Shown here in pieces: positions 7,767 to 15,556 of a stretch of DNA of 20,666 nucleotides. Under the pieces are notes generated by a model. That model was not told where the DNA came from. It saw nothing but the letters and a program-made list of their open reading frames with translations, and did no database searches. Origin of the DNA: Penium margaritaceum (taxonomy: Eukaryota; Streptophyta; Zygnematophyceae; Desmidiales; Peniaceae). Location of the stretch: positions 49,764-70,429 of the forward strand of contig SZWC01014985.1 of NCBI GenBank assembly GCA_023375785.1, written 5' to 3'. Both the position numbers and the translations under genes were made by a program. Numbering within the stretch: the stretch's first letter is position 1; each line of letters begins with the position of its first letter.

Positions 7767-8465
7767 GTGGAGGGTGTCAATTTCATCAACACATTTGTGC
7801 CTGCTGGATGCATGACTACAAACCGTGCTTCTTTTAGCATCGTGGCCCAGCAGAATTGTGAGATGCACCAGATGGATGTGAACAACACATTTCCCCACAA
7901 TACTCTAGATGAGGATACCTACATGGTGTATCCACATTGCTTCATGGTTAACATAAAAAAATACCACTTGCACAAGGCCTTGTACAACCTCAAGAACTCA
8001 CCAAGGTGCTATACACAGAGATCATGGGCATTTTTTCATGTGCAGGCTATGTGTGGAGTGATGCCGATCCGTCTCTCTTTCTCTGATGCAACGCCAATCC
8101 TAGTCTATATTGACAACCTCCTAATTGTGTGTCCTGTGATGAAGACCATGAAGGAGTGTAAGGCCTTACTCCAAGAGGCCTACAAGATGAAGGACCTTGG
8201 TCTTGCAGTTTTATTTCTCGACATGGTGCCTATGAGTGATCTCCATCGACGGACAATCCTAATTCATTAGGAGAGCTATGTCCGGGTTTGGGATAGCACC
8301 CGGGTGTTTGGTGCATATTACACTACTTCCACTCCTATCACACTGGATGGACAAGGTGCCTTAAAGGTGGATGATCTCTCACAGCTAGGAGAGCCAATGG
8401 ACGTGACCCTGTACATGAACATCTTTGGCTCCCTCATGTACTTTAGCCACATCCACTTGGCCTGA
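7767..8465 (+). pseudogene. Relic A: reverse transcriptase
   Basis: The frame opens after a TAG (7764-7766) with no ATG. It runs through FINTFVPAGCMTTNRASFSI, then HQMDVNNTF with the first catalytic Asp, then LHKALYNLKNSPRCY. The catalytic box, normally YVDD, reads YIDN at 8106-8117, so one metal-binding Asp is lost. KALLQEAYKMKDLG and MVPMSDLHRRTILIH follow, to a TAG (8268-8270). The same frame then continues with recognisable thumb/connection sequence (GSLMYFSH) to TGA at 8463-8465. The enzyme would copy element RNA into DNA, but this copy is inactive on two counts. Confidence 0.85.
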
Positions 8466-8607
8466 CATGGCCTTCTTTGTCAGCCTCCTTGCGCAGTTCT
8501 CATTTGACTTCAGGCAAGATCACTGCACATGGTCATGTGAGTGGTATGATACTTGGTCTCTACACTTTATCTAGGAATCTGCTTCCTTTGATATTGCTTG
8601 ATGGTAG

Positions 8608-8990
8608 TTGATAGCTACACAGCTAAGGATTGGGCTTGGAGTTGTGACCGGAGGATTTGGATGGGCTATGTTTTCATACAGGAAGAAAAATCTGTATCAT
8701 AAAACAGTAGCAAGCAGGATTGCATTGCATGTAGCTCTTTCTAAGGTAGAGCACTTTGCACTGGGAGTTGGGGCCGCTCAGGAAGTGTGGCTGCTGTGCT
8801 GGTTCCGTGAGTTGCGTCAGTCTGTTCCTTCCATCATTTTGTGTTCTGACAACCAGATTTCTCTTGCCATTGAAAATAGCTTTAAGTGTTTCATACTTGT
8901 ACAAAACACATTGTTGTTGAGAACCACTTAATGCATTACTTGATTGAATGGCAGATGATATCCGTCATCTCGGTCGTACTGACCTATAGC
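8608..8990 (+). pseudogene. Relic A: RNase H remnant
   Basis: The frame covering 8608-8931 reads GFGWAMFSYRKKNLYHKTVA, then ALSKVEHFALGVGAAQEVW, where the catalytic Glu region of copia RNase H ('S..EAEY.AL') lies, then LCSDNQISLAIENS with the third Asp. The first Asp-containing segment is degraded. After a frame break, HYLIEWQMISVI near 8940 continues the C-terminal end of pol. RNase H would digest the RNA strand during reverse transcription. Confidence 0.75.
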
Positions 8991-9170
8991 AGGATGCCTT
9001 CTTAAAAAAAGGCACTGGTGCGTGGAAAGTTTGGGCTAGCCATTTCTTTTGTCGGTTCTTGTCCCTTGCTTGAGAGTGCATGAGGGTGGAGTGCGCACGA
9101 GTGCACTGTTGAGCATGTCGTTCCGTACTCATGTAAGTTTTGCACATCTGCGGACATGCATACAATCGGG

Positions 9171-9182
9171 TCATGGGGGAGT
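9171..9182 (+). other. Polypurine tract of relic A
   Basis: TCATGGGGGAGT, a G-rich tract at the expected place about 180 bases after the end of RNase H. Copia elements use such a tract to prime plus-strand DNA just before the 3' LTR. The identical 12 bases occur at 20546-20557 at the end of relic B. Confidence 0.7.
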
Positions 9183-10039
9183 ATTGAAATGTGAGCCGTT
9201 CACCTCAGTGTATGCAGCTGATTGTGGCCACTCTGTCGTTTCCATGTTTACACACATCCCTGATGGGGACCCATCTGGTACTAGGGCGGCATCCAGTGGT
9301 CATCTACCCATTCGTAGCTGCAAGATGGCTACTACGGCATGCCGGGAAAATGTGAAGGCATTCTGATATCTTTATGCAACCTGTAGGATTCCCTCAACTG
9401 GAATTGCATCCCATTTGCATATTTTCTCCTTGTCTTTCCACCAAGGTTCTGTGAACAAAGGCATGGCCAAAACAGTGGTTTAGAGCCAGTTTAGGACAAA
9501 CTTTCTTACCGTGGCATGCAGCCTGACCAGCACCCGTGGAAACCATTTACGCACTATGATTTCTTCAGGGACTACGCCTTAGCCAAACCCCCTGTTTTTA
9601 TCATGTCTTCTACATCAGCAGCACCGTTAGGAAGCTTCCACATTTTGTCTCATCCCCACACGTGAGCTTTTGCATGGGTGGTCTTGCGAACTGCATGACT
9701 AAAAATGCCATGCCCCCTGTTGCTGGTTTGTTGCTTAATCTAAAGCAAAAAACAAATACCGTGTGTGTGCTCTTTCAGGTCTCTCTCTCTAATTGCTCCC
9801 TCACACCTTATCTTTTTTCCCTATCCACTGGAACCAGAGCAGTGTGACAGGAAGGAAATGTCACTCCCATGTCACTCTCGGCTCATAGATCACTTCTGCA
9901 CCATAAAACTGTGGCAAATGTGGCAGGATCTCCACCTGCCTCTTGATGGGTTCTTCTCTATTATCCCTCACGAATCCTTGCTACTCATCTACTCTTACTT
10001 TGAGCACCCCATAAATCTTCCAGAAGGTGCAGTTCCAGC
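9183..10039. other. Probable decayed 3' LTR of relic A, then unassigned DNA
   Basis: By position this should begin with the relic A 3' LTR. A TG at 9185 follows the polypurine tract by two bases, but no matching 5' copy was seen, so the LTR cannot be delimited. No recognisable coding domain. A CT-rich stretch lies at about 9778-9790. Short frames (up to 105 codons) have no domain I recognise. Confidence 0.4.
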
Positions 10040-10820
10040 ATGCACACTCCTCCTATGAAGAAGAAGCAGGCCGCCGTAGTAGCTGTCACCGTAGGCAGCC
10101 AACCACAGAAGCATTCACCTACATCTTCCCGCGCCTCCTGCAGGCTCATCACCATCCTAGAGAGGGGCAGTGTCAGTCTTAGATGCTGGCACTACTTCCT
10201 AGTATTGCTTTCAGCAGCTGCATCGCAGTCGTCGCAGGTGTAACCATGGCATTGCCACCACTGCCCGTTCTTTGTGGTGTGGTGATTTGTATGAACAACA
10301 ACTGAAGAAGCACTGACAAGGATATTAGGGGGGGGGGGGGGGGGGGTCACAACACCACTTGGCTTTCTTGTCATCTGCAATACAAGTAGCAGCCACAACT
10401 TCAGTATAACAGCAGCACTCACCACACAGCTGGCAGTTGCCAAAGCAACTGACTGTGGGGCATTTGTAGCTGTAGCCAGCACTCAATAGCCGCACCGCTA
10501 AAGCAGCGTTTGCACCAACAGTGTTTCTGCTGCAGCCATCAGAGCTTTTGGACTCTTTTCCACAGTAGGAGCAGTGCAGCAACAAGTTTCCACGTGCTTT
10601 AGCTACTCCCAAAAAATCACCTACGGCAGCAGAAGCCCCACTACTGTTGTGCATCTATACTGGATTCCCACCATCTACTGAACCAATCCCCGCATTGCCT
10701 ACAGCAACAGCTGAATAGGCCTGGCTAGACAACAGTATTGTTTGCTGCAAAGGGTGCAAACTTGGGCGTTGTCTCGAATGCTGGCGCAGCATCCCGGGCT
10801 ATCATCTGGGTGAAGAATGT
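10040..10820 (+). pseudogene. Possible third gag-like scrap, Ala/Thr/Ser-rich
   Basis: Broken plus-strand frames carry Ala/Val/Thr/Ser-rich runs. One stretch near 10590 reads RALATPKKSPTAAEA, recalling KALATPP in the gag of relic B near 17715. No stop-free frame of useful length exists, and a 19-base G run (10328-10346) lies inside. It may be another copy of the relic A/B gag, or merely GCA-rich low-complexity DNA. The young copia element begins immediately after it. Confidence 0.25.
10328..10346. repeat. Poly-G tract (19 bases)
   Basis: Nineteen consecutive G. On the RNA or single strand it could form a G-quadruplex. Its length is also a typical place for sequencing error, so the exact count is unreliable. 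Confidence 0.9.
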
Positions 10821-10874
10821 TGTTATTTGAATGCCCCTTGCCCACTAGTCTCCAGAATTGGCAAGTAGTGGACG

Positions 10875-10976
10875 GACCAGGCATGCACTGCTCATGTGGA
10901 GCAAGTCCCCTGGGTCCGGTCCAACAGACCAGGCATGCACTGTCCTTGTTCAAGGATAAGTCCCCTGGGTTTTTCT
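10875..10976. repeat. Imperfect tandem repeat in LTR U3
   Basis: GACCAGGCATGCACTG occurs at 10875 and again at 10927, and AAGTCCCCTGGGT follows in both copies. The period is about 52 bases. Such U3 duplications commonly serve as enhancer units in LTR elements; that role is inferred here. Confidence 0.8.
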
Positions 10977-10989
10977 GATGATGGCTATT

Positions 10990-11004
10990 CAGATTGTCAA
11001 TCTG
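10990..11004. promoter_or_regulatory. Perfect 7-bp inverted repeat in LTR
   Basis: CAGATTG (10990-10996) and CAATCTG (10998-11004) around a single T. It is conserved in the 3' LTR. It could be a dimeric protein-binding site or RNA hairpin. Confidence 0.55.
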
Positions 11005-11133
11005 ACCGTACCGATGGAAAGAGCAGGTGTCAAACTGTCAGGTGTCCAAGTTTCGGGCTGATCCAACGGTCGGATTGGAAGATGCAAGATGTGCCTTGGA
11101 TCAGGGGATGTCTTCCCTGATTGAGGGGATGAC

Positions 11134-11150
11134 CTCCTTAATTTAAGGAG
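11134..11150. promoter_or_regulatory. Perfect 8-bp inverted repeat in LTR
   Basis: CTCCTTAA (11134-11141) and TTAAGGAG (11143-11150) around one T. It is unchanged in the 3' LTR and lies about 75 bases upstream of the TATA-like sequence. Confidence 0.55.
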
Positions 11151-11159
11151 TGACATCGG

Positions 11160-11204
11160 CCGAGGCGCGCGCGCTTCGGGTTAGCCAAGGCGCGCGCGCT
11201 TCGG
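11160..11204. repeat. CG-rich duplicated palindrome in LTR
   Basis: CCGAGGCGCGCGCGCTTCGG (11160-11179) is repeated with one change at 11185-11204, period 25. Each unit is nearly self-complementary and contains a GCGCGCGCGC core. In the 3' LTR the second unit has lost part of this through two changes next to the core. Confidence 0.85.
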
Positions 11205-11225
11205 CTGCCAAAGGCACTCCTCAGC

Positions 11226-11232
11226 TATTTAT
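11226..11232 (+). promoter_or_regulatory. TATA-like element of the 5' LTR
   Basis: TATTTAT, about 45 bases downstream of the CG-rich palindromes and the best core-promoter candidate in the LTR. In the 3' LTR it reads TATTCAT. Transcription would start some 25-35 bases later; no start can be read from the sequence. Confidence 0.4.
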
Positions 11233-11381
11233 GCCTTGTACTTGCCATTGTCTCAACTACTCCTTCACTTGATGTCTCTTGTTTGAGCTGTGCGCTTGAG
11301 ACTGAGCTTGATATGAACTGCTAAGGTGGTTGTAATCTTGCTCGTGTGAGAGTGCTGACTTAATTTGTTGGGCTCTCACAC

Positions 11382-11382
11382 N
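11382..11382. other. Ambiguous base N at LTR/internal junction
   Basis: A single N one base after the 5' LTR end. Directly after it the sequence is already mid-Gag (CTCGCAG then the codons for VWKRANKKC). A primer-binding site, leader and Gag N-terminus are all absent, so the N probably marks a gap of unknown size or a false join. Confidence 0.9.
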
Positions 11383-12078
11383 CTCGCAGTGTGGAAGCGG
11401 GCCAACAAGAAATGCATGGCCATTCTGGTCTCAGCAATGCAGCAGCATCTGCTCTCTCATATCTCCGGCCTCACAAACGCAGCTGAGGCATACAAGAAAC
11501 TATGCAAGGTCTACCAGAGTGACTCCCTCGCCAACCGTTTGTTCATCCTCCAAAAGTTGTTGAGGATGCAGCTGAATGAAGGCGAGGACGTCCTAAAATT
11601 TTTGCAGCAGTTTGAGACTCTCCTTCAGCAAGCCAGCAACATGGGCTGGAGCCTTGAAGCCGACATGCAGGGGATGATTCGCCTCATGGCTCTTCCACCA
11701 AGCTGGGGCCCCATGATTACTGTGATTGGTGGCTGGCCAGAGGACCACGTGAAGTACTCCAACATCTCAGAGTACATCCGCAATGAGGCTATGCGGCGTA
11801 GCCATAGCGAGGCCAACATCGCAGCCTATGCTAAGGGCGTCGCAAGCAGCAGTGGCACTAGCAACTCAGGGCAGCAGCAGGGGGCAGGCGGCAAGGGGAA
11901 GGGCAAGCGACAGCCTGGCAACTGCCACAACTGTTGCAAGGCAGGATACTGGGCAGGCGAGTGCCGTGCTCCAAAGAAGGAAGGGGTCAAGGGAGAGGGA
12001 GAGAAGGGTGACAAGGGAGGCAAGGGTGAGAAGCAGCCCACCGCACTGATGGCACAAGGCACGACTGGCACTGGCAAT
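11383..12078 (+). pseudogene. Gag (N-terminally truncated), young element
   Basis: Gag forms the virus-like particle and its nucleocapsid end binds element RNA. The frame begins mid-domain at the N and carries the alpha-helical copia Gag core (MAILVSAMQQHLL, EAYKKLCKVYQS, RLFILQKLLRMQL). A Gly/Lys/Gln-rich basic tail and a zinc knuckle at 11923-11964 follow. The knuckle reads CHNCCKAGYWAGEC: all three Cys of the C-x2-C-x4-H-x4-C pattern are present, but the His is Tyr (TAC at 11947-11949), one transition from CAC. A second Lys/Gly/Glu-rich stretch follows (about 11980-12035). Zinc binding is probably impaired. Confidence 0.88.
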
Positions 12079-12480
12079 GCACTCCTTAAGCCAGGGGCCT
12101 TTGCACTTGACTCTGGCACAAATCACCATTCCACCAACGACAAACGGGGGTTCACCTCCATGGACCCCTGCCACCTCAACTTCCGTTGTGCTAACGGGAG
12201 GGTGGAACCAGCTGAAGGGGTGGGTGACAAGCTGGTCACCATCCAGGTGAATGGCCAAGAGAAGGAGCTCAAGCTCACCGAGGCAGTCTATCTGTCCAAC
12301 TTCGCTGCCAACCTACTCTCTGTCGGCAAGATTACTGACCGAGACATGACGGTTTTCTTCGACAAAAACAGGGCCGTTATCCTTCCCACGTTGGCAGTGA
12401 AAAAACAGTATGCTGCAAAGAGTGTGGTGGCGGATGTTCCACGCGTGGATGGCCTCTACATCCTCCAAACCAAGATGGAG
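12079..12480 (+). pseudogene. Aspartic protease domain, young element
   Basis: Retropepsin-type protease that would cut the polyprotein. The motif ALDSGTNHHST has its catalytic Asp at 12109-12111, followed by the Ser-Gly expected of copia. Downstream YLSNFAANLLSVGKITD (from about 12289) matches the 'L..NLLSVG.L' string that closes the domain, and MTVFFDKNRAVI follows. This segment is open, in frame with gag, and shows no obvious lesion. A low-complexity Ala/Ser/Thr/Val stretch (about 12485-12640) links it to the integrase. Confidence 0.88.
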
Positions 12481-12639
12481 GGTGCTGCCGAAGCAGGGGC
12501 AGCCATGACTGCCGGGGGCAGTCAGGTGGTAGAGGCACAAAGCAGCCGCCCGTCAACAGCAGCAGATATAACAAAATCAGTGGAAGCTGTAGCACCCACC
12601 CAACCCGAAGCAGTCGCTGGGACTGTCACGGCATCGGAA

Positions 12640-13262
12640 GCGAATTGTGGCCAAGACCTTTGGCACAGGCGCTTGGCCCACGCCGCCCACTCCACGTTGG
12701 AGACAATGGGCAAGTACGAGCTGGTACGAGGCCTGGCCTTGGGGAAGGGAGAGGGTGCGGGAAAGGTGAAGAACGTATGTGAGGCCTGCCTCATGGGCAA
12801 GGCTAAGAGGAAAGGGCGCAAGGGGAACAAGCACGGAAATTTGGCGAATGAACCTCTCGAGTTGGTCCACACCAACGTGTGCGGGCCGATGCGGACAGCC
12901 TCAGTCGGAGGCTGCAGGTATTTCCTCACCTTCACAGATGACAAAACGAGGAAGATCTGGACGTACTTCATGAAGCAGAAGAGTGAGGTAAAGGAGCATC
13001 TGCAGCACTTTGTCGCAATGGTTGAGCGGCAGACCGGCAAGAAGGTCAAGGCCCTTCGTTGTGATAACGGTGGGGAATGCAAGGCCTGTGAGGGCTGGCT
13101 GGCGGAGCAGGGGATACGGCAAGAAAGTACAGTACCTGAGTTGCCCGAGAGCATCGGTGTCGCTGAACGGCTCAACCAAACCATCCTCAGGATGGTAAGA
13201 ACGATGTTGTATGAAGCAAAGCTGCCAGGACGGTTCTGGGCCGAGGCTACTAGGACAGCGGC
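12640..13262 (+). pseudogene. Integrase zinc-binding and catalytic core, young element
   Basis: The HHCC domain starts LWHRRLAHA (His codons 12664-12666 and 12679-12681) and ends CEAC (Cys codons 12778-12780 and 12787-12789). In the core the first catalytic residue, Asp in 'H-[ST]-D-V-C-G-P', is Asn: HTNVCGPM, AAC at 12874-12876. The second Asp (RCDNGGE, 13063-13065) and the Glu (GVAERLN, 13165-13167) remain, with 33 residues between them where copia integrases usually have 35. The neighbouring string PESIGVAER has Ile where copia has Asn. The frame then breaks at about 13261. The enzyme would be catalytically dead. Confidence 0.9.
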
Positions 13263-13978
13263 ATCATCAACCTCACACTTGCATCAGCCCTTCGAGGAAA
13301 GGGGAAAAAGAAGCTGCCGCCGATGACCCCACAAGAGGCATGGTCGGACAAGAAACCAGATGTCTCACATCTGCGAGTGTTTGGCTGCCAGGCCTATGCC
13401 AAGAAGCTGACGAGGGAGGGTGCCAGTAAGCTGGATCCGCAGGCCAAGAAATGTCTGCTCTTGGGGTACGACAGTGCCCAACGCTCTTACAGGCTCTGGG
13501 ACCTACAAGGAAACAAAGTGATTCGTACTAAAGACGTGGACTTCAACGAGGCTGTCGTAGGAGCAGAGCAGCAGTTCAAGGACGAGCCAGTGCCTAAACC
13601 GGGTGAATGGCTGGTTTTACTGGAGACAGGCGATGAGGCACCACAGGGGTGGAGCAGCAACAAGGCAACAGAGGCAAGAGGAGTGGTAGCTTCAGGGAGA
13701 GCCGCAACAGAGGACTCTGATGTTGATTCAGATTCCTCCTCTGATGATGATGAGGACTCTTCCACTGAGGGAGAGTCTGTGGTAAGAGAACTAGAGCAGC
13801 AAGAGCAGGAGCAGCAGGAGCAGCAACAGCAGCTGTCGCAGCATCAGGCAGTAAGACACAGCTCGTGCTCATCTATCCCACCACGACAGTATGATGCTAC
13901 AACTGGTGAGTGGATTGGTCTGAGTTACGCCTTCGTGGCTCAGGGAGAGCCGTCCACAGTGGCAGAAGCACTTGCTCT
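13263..13978 (+). pseudogene. Integrase C-terminus and acidic/Gln-rich linker, young element
   Basis: Reading resumes in frame 3 from ATC 13263. TPQEAWSDKKPDVSHLRVFG and CLLLGYD (about 13323-13480) are the standard copia integrase C-terminal strings. A linker follows with an Asp/Ser/Glu run (about 13715-13780) and a Gln/Glu run rich in CAG and GAG codons (about 13790-13850). Near 13970 the frame shifts again by one missing or two extra bases, just before the reverse transcriptase. Confidence 0.85.
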
Positions 13979-14790
13979 ACCAAAAATGTGGCCAAGTGGA
14001 AGGCCGCCATCAAAAGCGAGTTGGCCTTGCACAAGGAGAACAGGACATGGAAGCTGGTGGACTGGCCTGCTGGCGCTCACATTGTAGGGTGCAAGTGGGT
14101 CATGGTCAAGAAGCTGAAGCAGGATGGGACCATCGACCGCCACAAGACGCGGCTGGTGGCCAAGGGTTTTGCGCAGCGGCCGGGGAGCGAGTACGAAGGG
14201 ACGTACGCGCCCGTCGTCACCTTTGCAACGATCCGGTCTCTCCTCGCAACAGCAGCAGCCAAGAACTTAGAGGTTCACCAGATGGATGTCAAGACTGCAT
14301 TTCTCTACGGAAAGCTTGATAAAGAAGTCCTGATGGAGATGCCTGAGGGGGTGGATGCACCACCCGGAAACGTTTGCAAGCTCGACAAGTCATTGTATGG
14401 GCTGAAACAGGCCCCGAGATGCTGGTACAAGGAGATGGACGCCTTCATGGAGGGGTCCGGGTACGGTCATTGTGAGAACGACCTCAGTATGTACGTACGA
14501 GAGGACGAGGATGGCCTCGTCTTGGTGGCTCTTTACGTCGATGACCTCATCATCTGCGCATCATCGACAAAGCTGCTGAAGAACATCAAGATGTAGCTGA
14601 GCAGCCAGTTCCAGATGAAAGATCCGGGACCTCTTGAGTACTACCTAGGTATCAGTGTCAGGCGAGATCGCTCAGCCGGCACCATCAGGCTCAGCCAGAC
14701 CAAATACATTGATCACATCCTCAAGCGGTACGACATGGAGGACTGCAAACCCGTCAGCATCCCCATGGCAGCAGATTGCATCCTCACCTC
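13979..14790 (+). pseudogene. Reverse transcriptase, young element
   Basis: Frame 2 from 13979: KNVAKWKAAIKSEL, NRTWKLVDWP, then HKTRLVAKGFAQ, then HQMDVKTAFLYG (first catalytic Asp at 14285-14287), then SLYGLKQAPRCWY. The intact catalytic box YVDD is at 14534-14545. A TAG (14594-14596) falls where copia has a charged residue between 'K..' and 'L...F.MKD'. After it MKDPGPLEYYLGI continues in the same frame. All catalytic residues are intact, so apart from the frame break upstream and this stop the domain is well preserved. Confidence 0.92.
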
Positions 14791-15019
14791 AGGTGCCGCT
14801 CCTACCAACAAAGCAGAGCAGGTCGACATGGCAGGCGTGCCATATCAGTCTGCCATGGGCAGTCTAATGTACGCGATGGTCGCGACTCGCCCCGACATCT
14901 GCCACGCTGTGGGGCAGGTGAGCAGGTATGTGGCCAACCCTGGGCCACAACACTGGCAAGCAGTGAAGTGGATCTTTCGCAACCTGAAGGGCACGCGGCA
15001 CTTGGGCATCCATTATGGT

Positions 15020-15517
15020 GGGGTGCCACATTCGGAATCCTTACGGCTCATGGTGTATACCGATGCAGGTTGGGCCGGGAATGTCGACGACCGCAAGTCC
15101 ACGTCGGGCTACGTGTGCATGCTGAACGGAGGAGCCATGTCATAGGCAAGCCGTAAGCAGGACTGCGTCTCCCTCTCCACTGCCAAAGCAGAGTACATCG
15201 CTCTAGCGGAAGCGTGCAAGGAGACAATGTGGCTGCTCTAAGAGATACGAGCACCTTAATCGGCAGCAACGGTGGTCAAGGTGGACAACAAGTCTGCCAT
15301 CGACATGTCCAAAAATGGCACCTTCATGCGGAGGACAAAACACATCGAAGTTCGGTACCACTTCAGTCGTGACCTGGTCACTAAGGGAGTGCTGGAGCTG
15401 GAGCATGTTGCGTCCAAGCTCAACGGGGAAGACATGCTGACAAAACCCCTTCACCGAGAACTCCACCTTGCAGGAAGACAGGGTATCGGCATGAAGAGCG
15501 TAAGTGACGAAGACTGA
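15020..15517 (+). pseudogene. RNase H, young element
   Basis: YTDAGWAGN (first Asp at 15062-15064) and RKSTSGYV lead to AMS followed by TAG (15143-15145), where copia has Trp in 'S-W-x-S-[RK]-[RK]-Q'. The frame goes on with ASRKQDCVSLSTAKAEY (Glu 15191-15193), two TAA codons (15239-15241, 15257-15259), VDNKSAI (Asp 15284-15286) and KHIEVRYHFSRD. The usual C-terminal LNGEDMLTKPL follows, with a final TGA at 15515-15517. Three of the element's four nonsense codons are packed into these 500 bases. Confidence 0.9.
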
Positions 15518-15542
15518 AGACAGGACAAGTGGCCAGAGGTGC

Positions 15543-15552
15543 AAGGGAGAGA
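15543..15552 (+). other. Polypurine tract of young element
   Basis: AAGGGAGAGA, followed by TTGC and then the 3' LTR at 15557. It sits 26 bases after the pol stop codon. It would prime plus-strand DNA synthesis. Confidence 0.8.
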
Positions 15553-15556
15553 TTGC

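Larger units (their letters stand above)
1897..9182 (+). mobile_element. Relic A: decayed copia element with a nested insertion
   Basis: Plus-strand fragments occur in copia order: gag-like (1897-3340), protease (5657-5953), integrase (5989-6596), linker (6600-7760), reverse transcriptase (7767-8465), RNase H (8608-8990) and a polypurine tract (9171-9182). A minus-strand copia relic (D) separates gag from protease. Every domain carries stops or frameshifts, and catalytic residues are lost in integrase and reverse transcriptase. LTRs are not recognisable at either end. The element is therefore old and inactive. Boundaries are approximate, and whether the gag-like part belongs to the same insertion is inferred from order, strand and similarity to relic B. 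Confidence 0.65.
10821..11380 (+). repeat. 5' LTR of young copia element
   Basis: 560 bp, TG...CA termini. It would carry promoter and enhancer (U3) and the 5' end of the transcript. Inside: a 52-bp-period duplication starting GACCAGGCATGCACTG at 10875 and 10927, several perfect inverted repeats (for example 10990-11004 and 11134-11150), two CG-rich 20-mers with 25-bp period (11160-11204), and a TATA-like TATTTAT at 11226-11232. It ends directly before a C and the N at 11382. Confidence 0.95.
11383..15517 (+). pseudogene. Broken copia gag-pol of the young element
   Basis: One polyprotein was originally encoded. Reading runs in frame 1 to about 13260, then needs a shift of one missing base (or two extra) to continue at ATC 13263 in frame 3. 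It shifts again between about 13965 and 13979 into frame 2, and stays there to TGA 15515-15517. In frame 2 there are stops at 14594-14596 (TAG), 15143-15145 (TAG, where Trp is expected), 15239-15241 (TAA) and 15257-15259 (TAA). The domains gag, protease, integrase, reverse transcriptase and RNase H are described separately. GC-rich codon use contrasts with the flanking relics. No product could be translated through. Confidence 0.93.

Noticed and set aside
9183-10039. A host gene between relic A and the young element
   Set aside because: Short frames only, no domains, no consistent exon pattern.
10325-10654. Cys-rich minus-strand ORF (109 codons, many CxxC pairs, poly-Pro end) as a small secreted or zinc-binding protein
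   Set aside because: The Cys codons come from GCA-rich sequence read backwards and the poly-Pro from the G run. No signal peptide or family match is visible.
12522-13184. 220-codon minus-strand ORF within the young element
   Set aside because: It lies antisense to the integrase coding frame, whose conserved motifs are intact on the plus strand.
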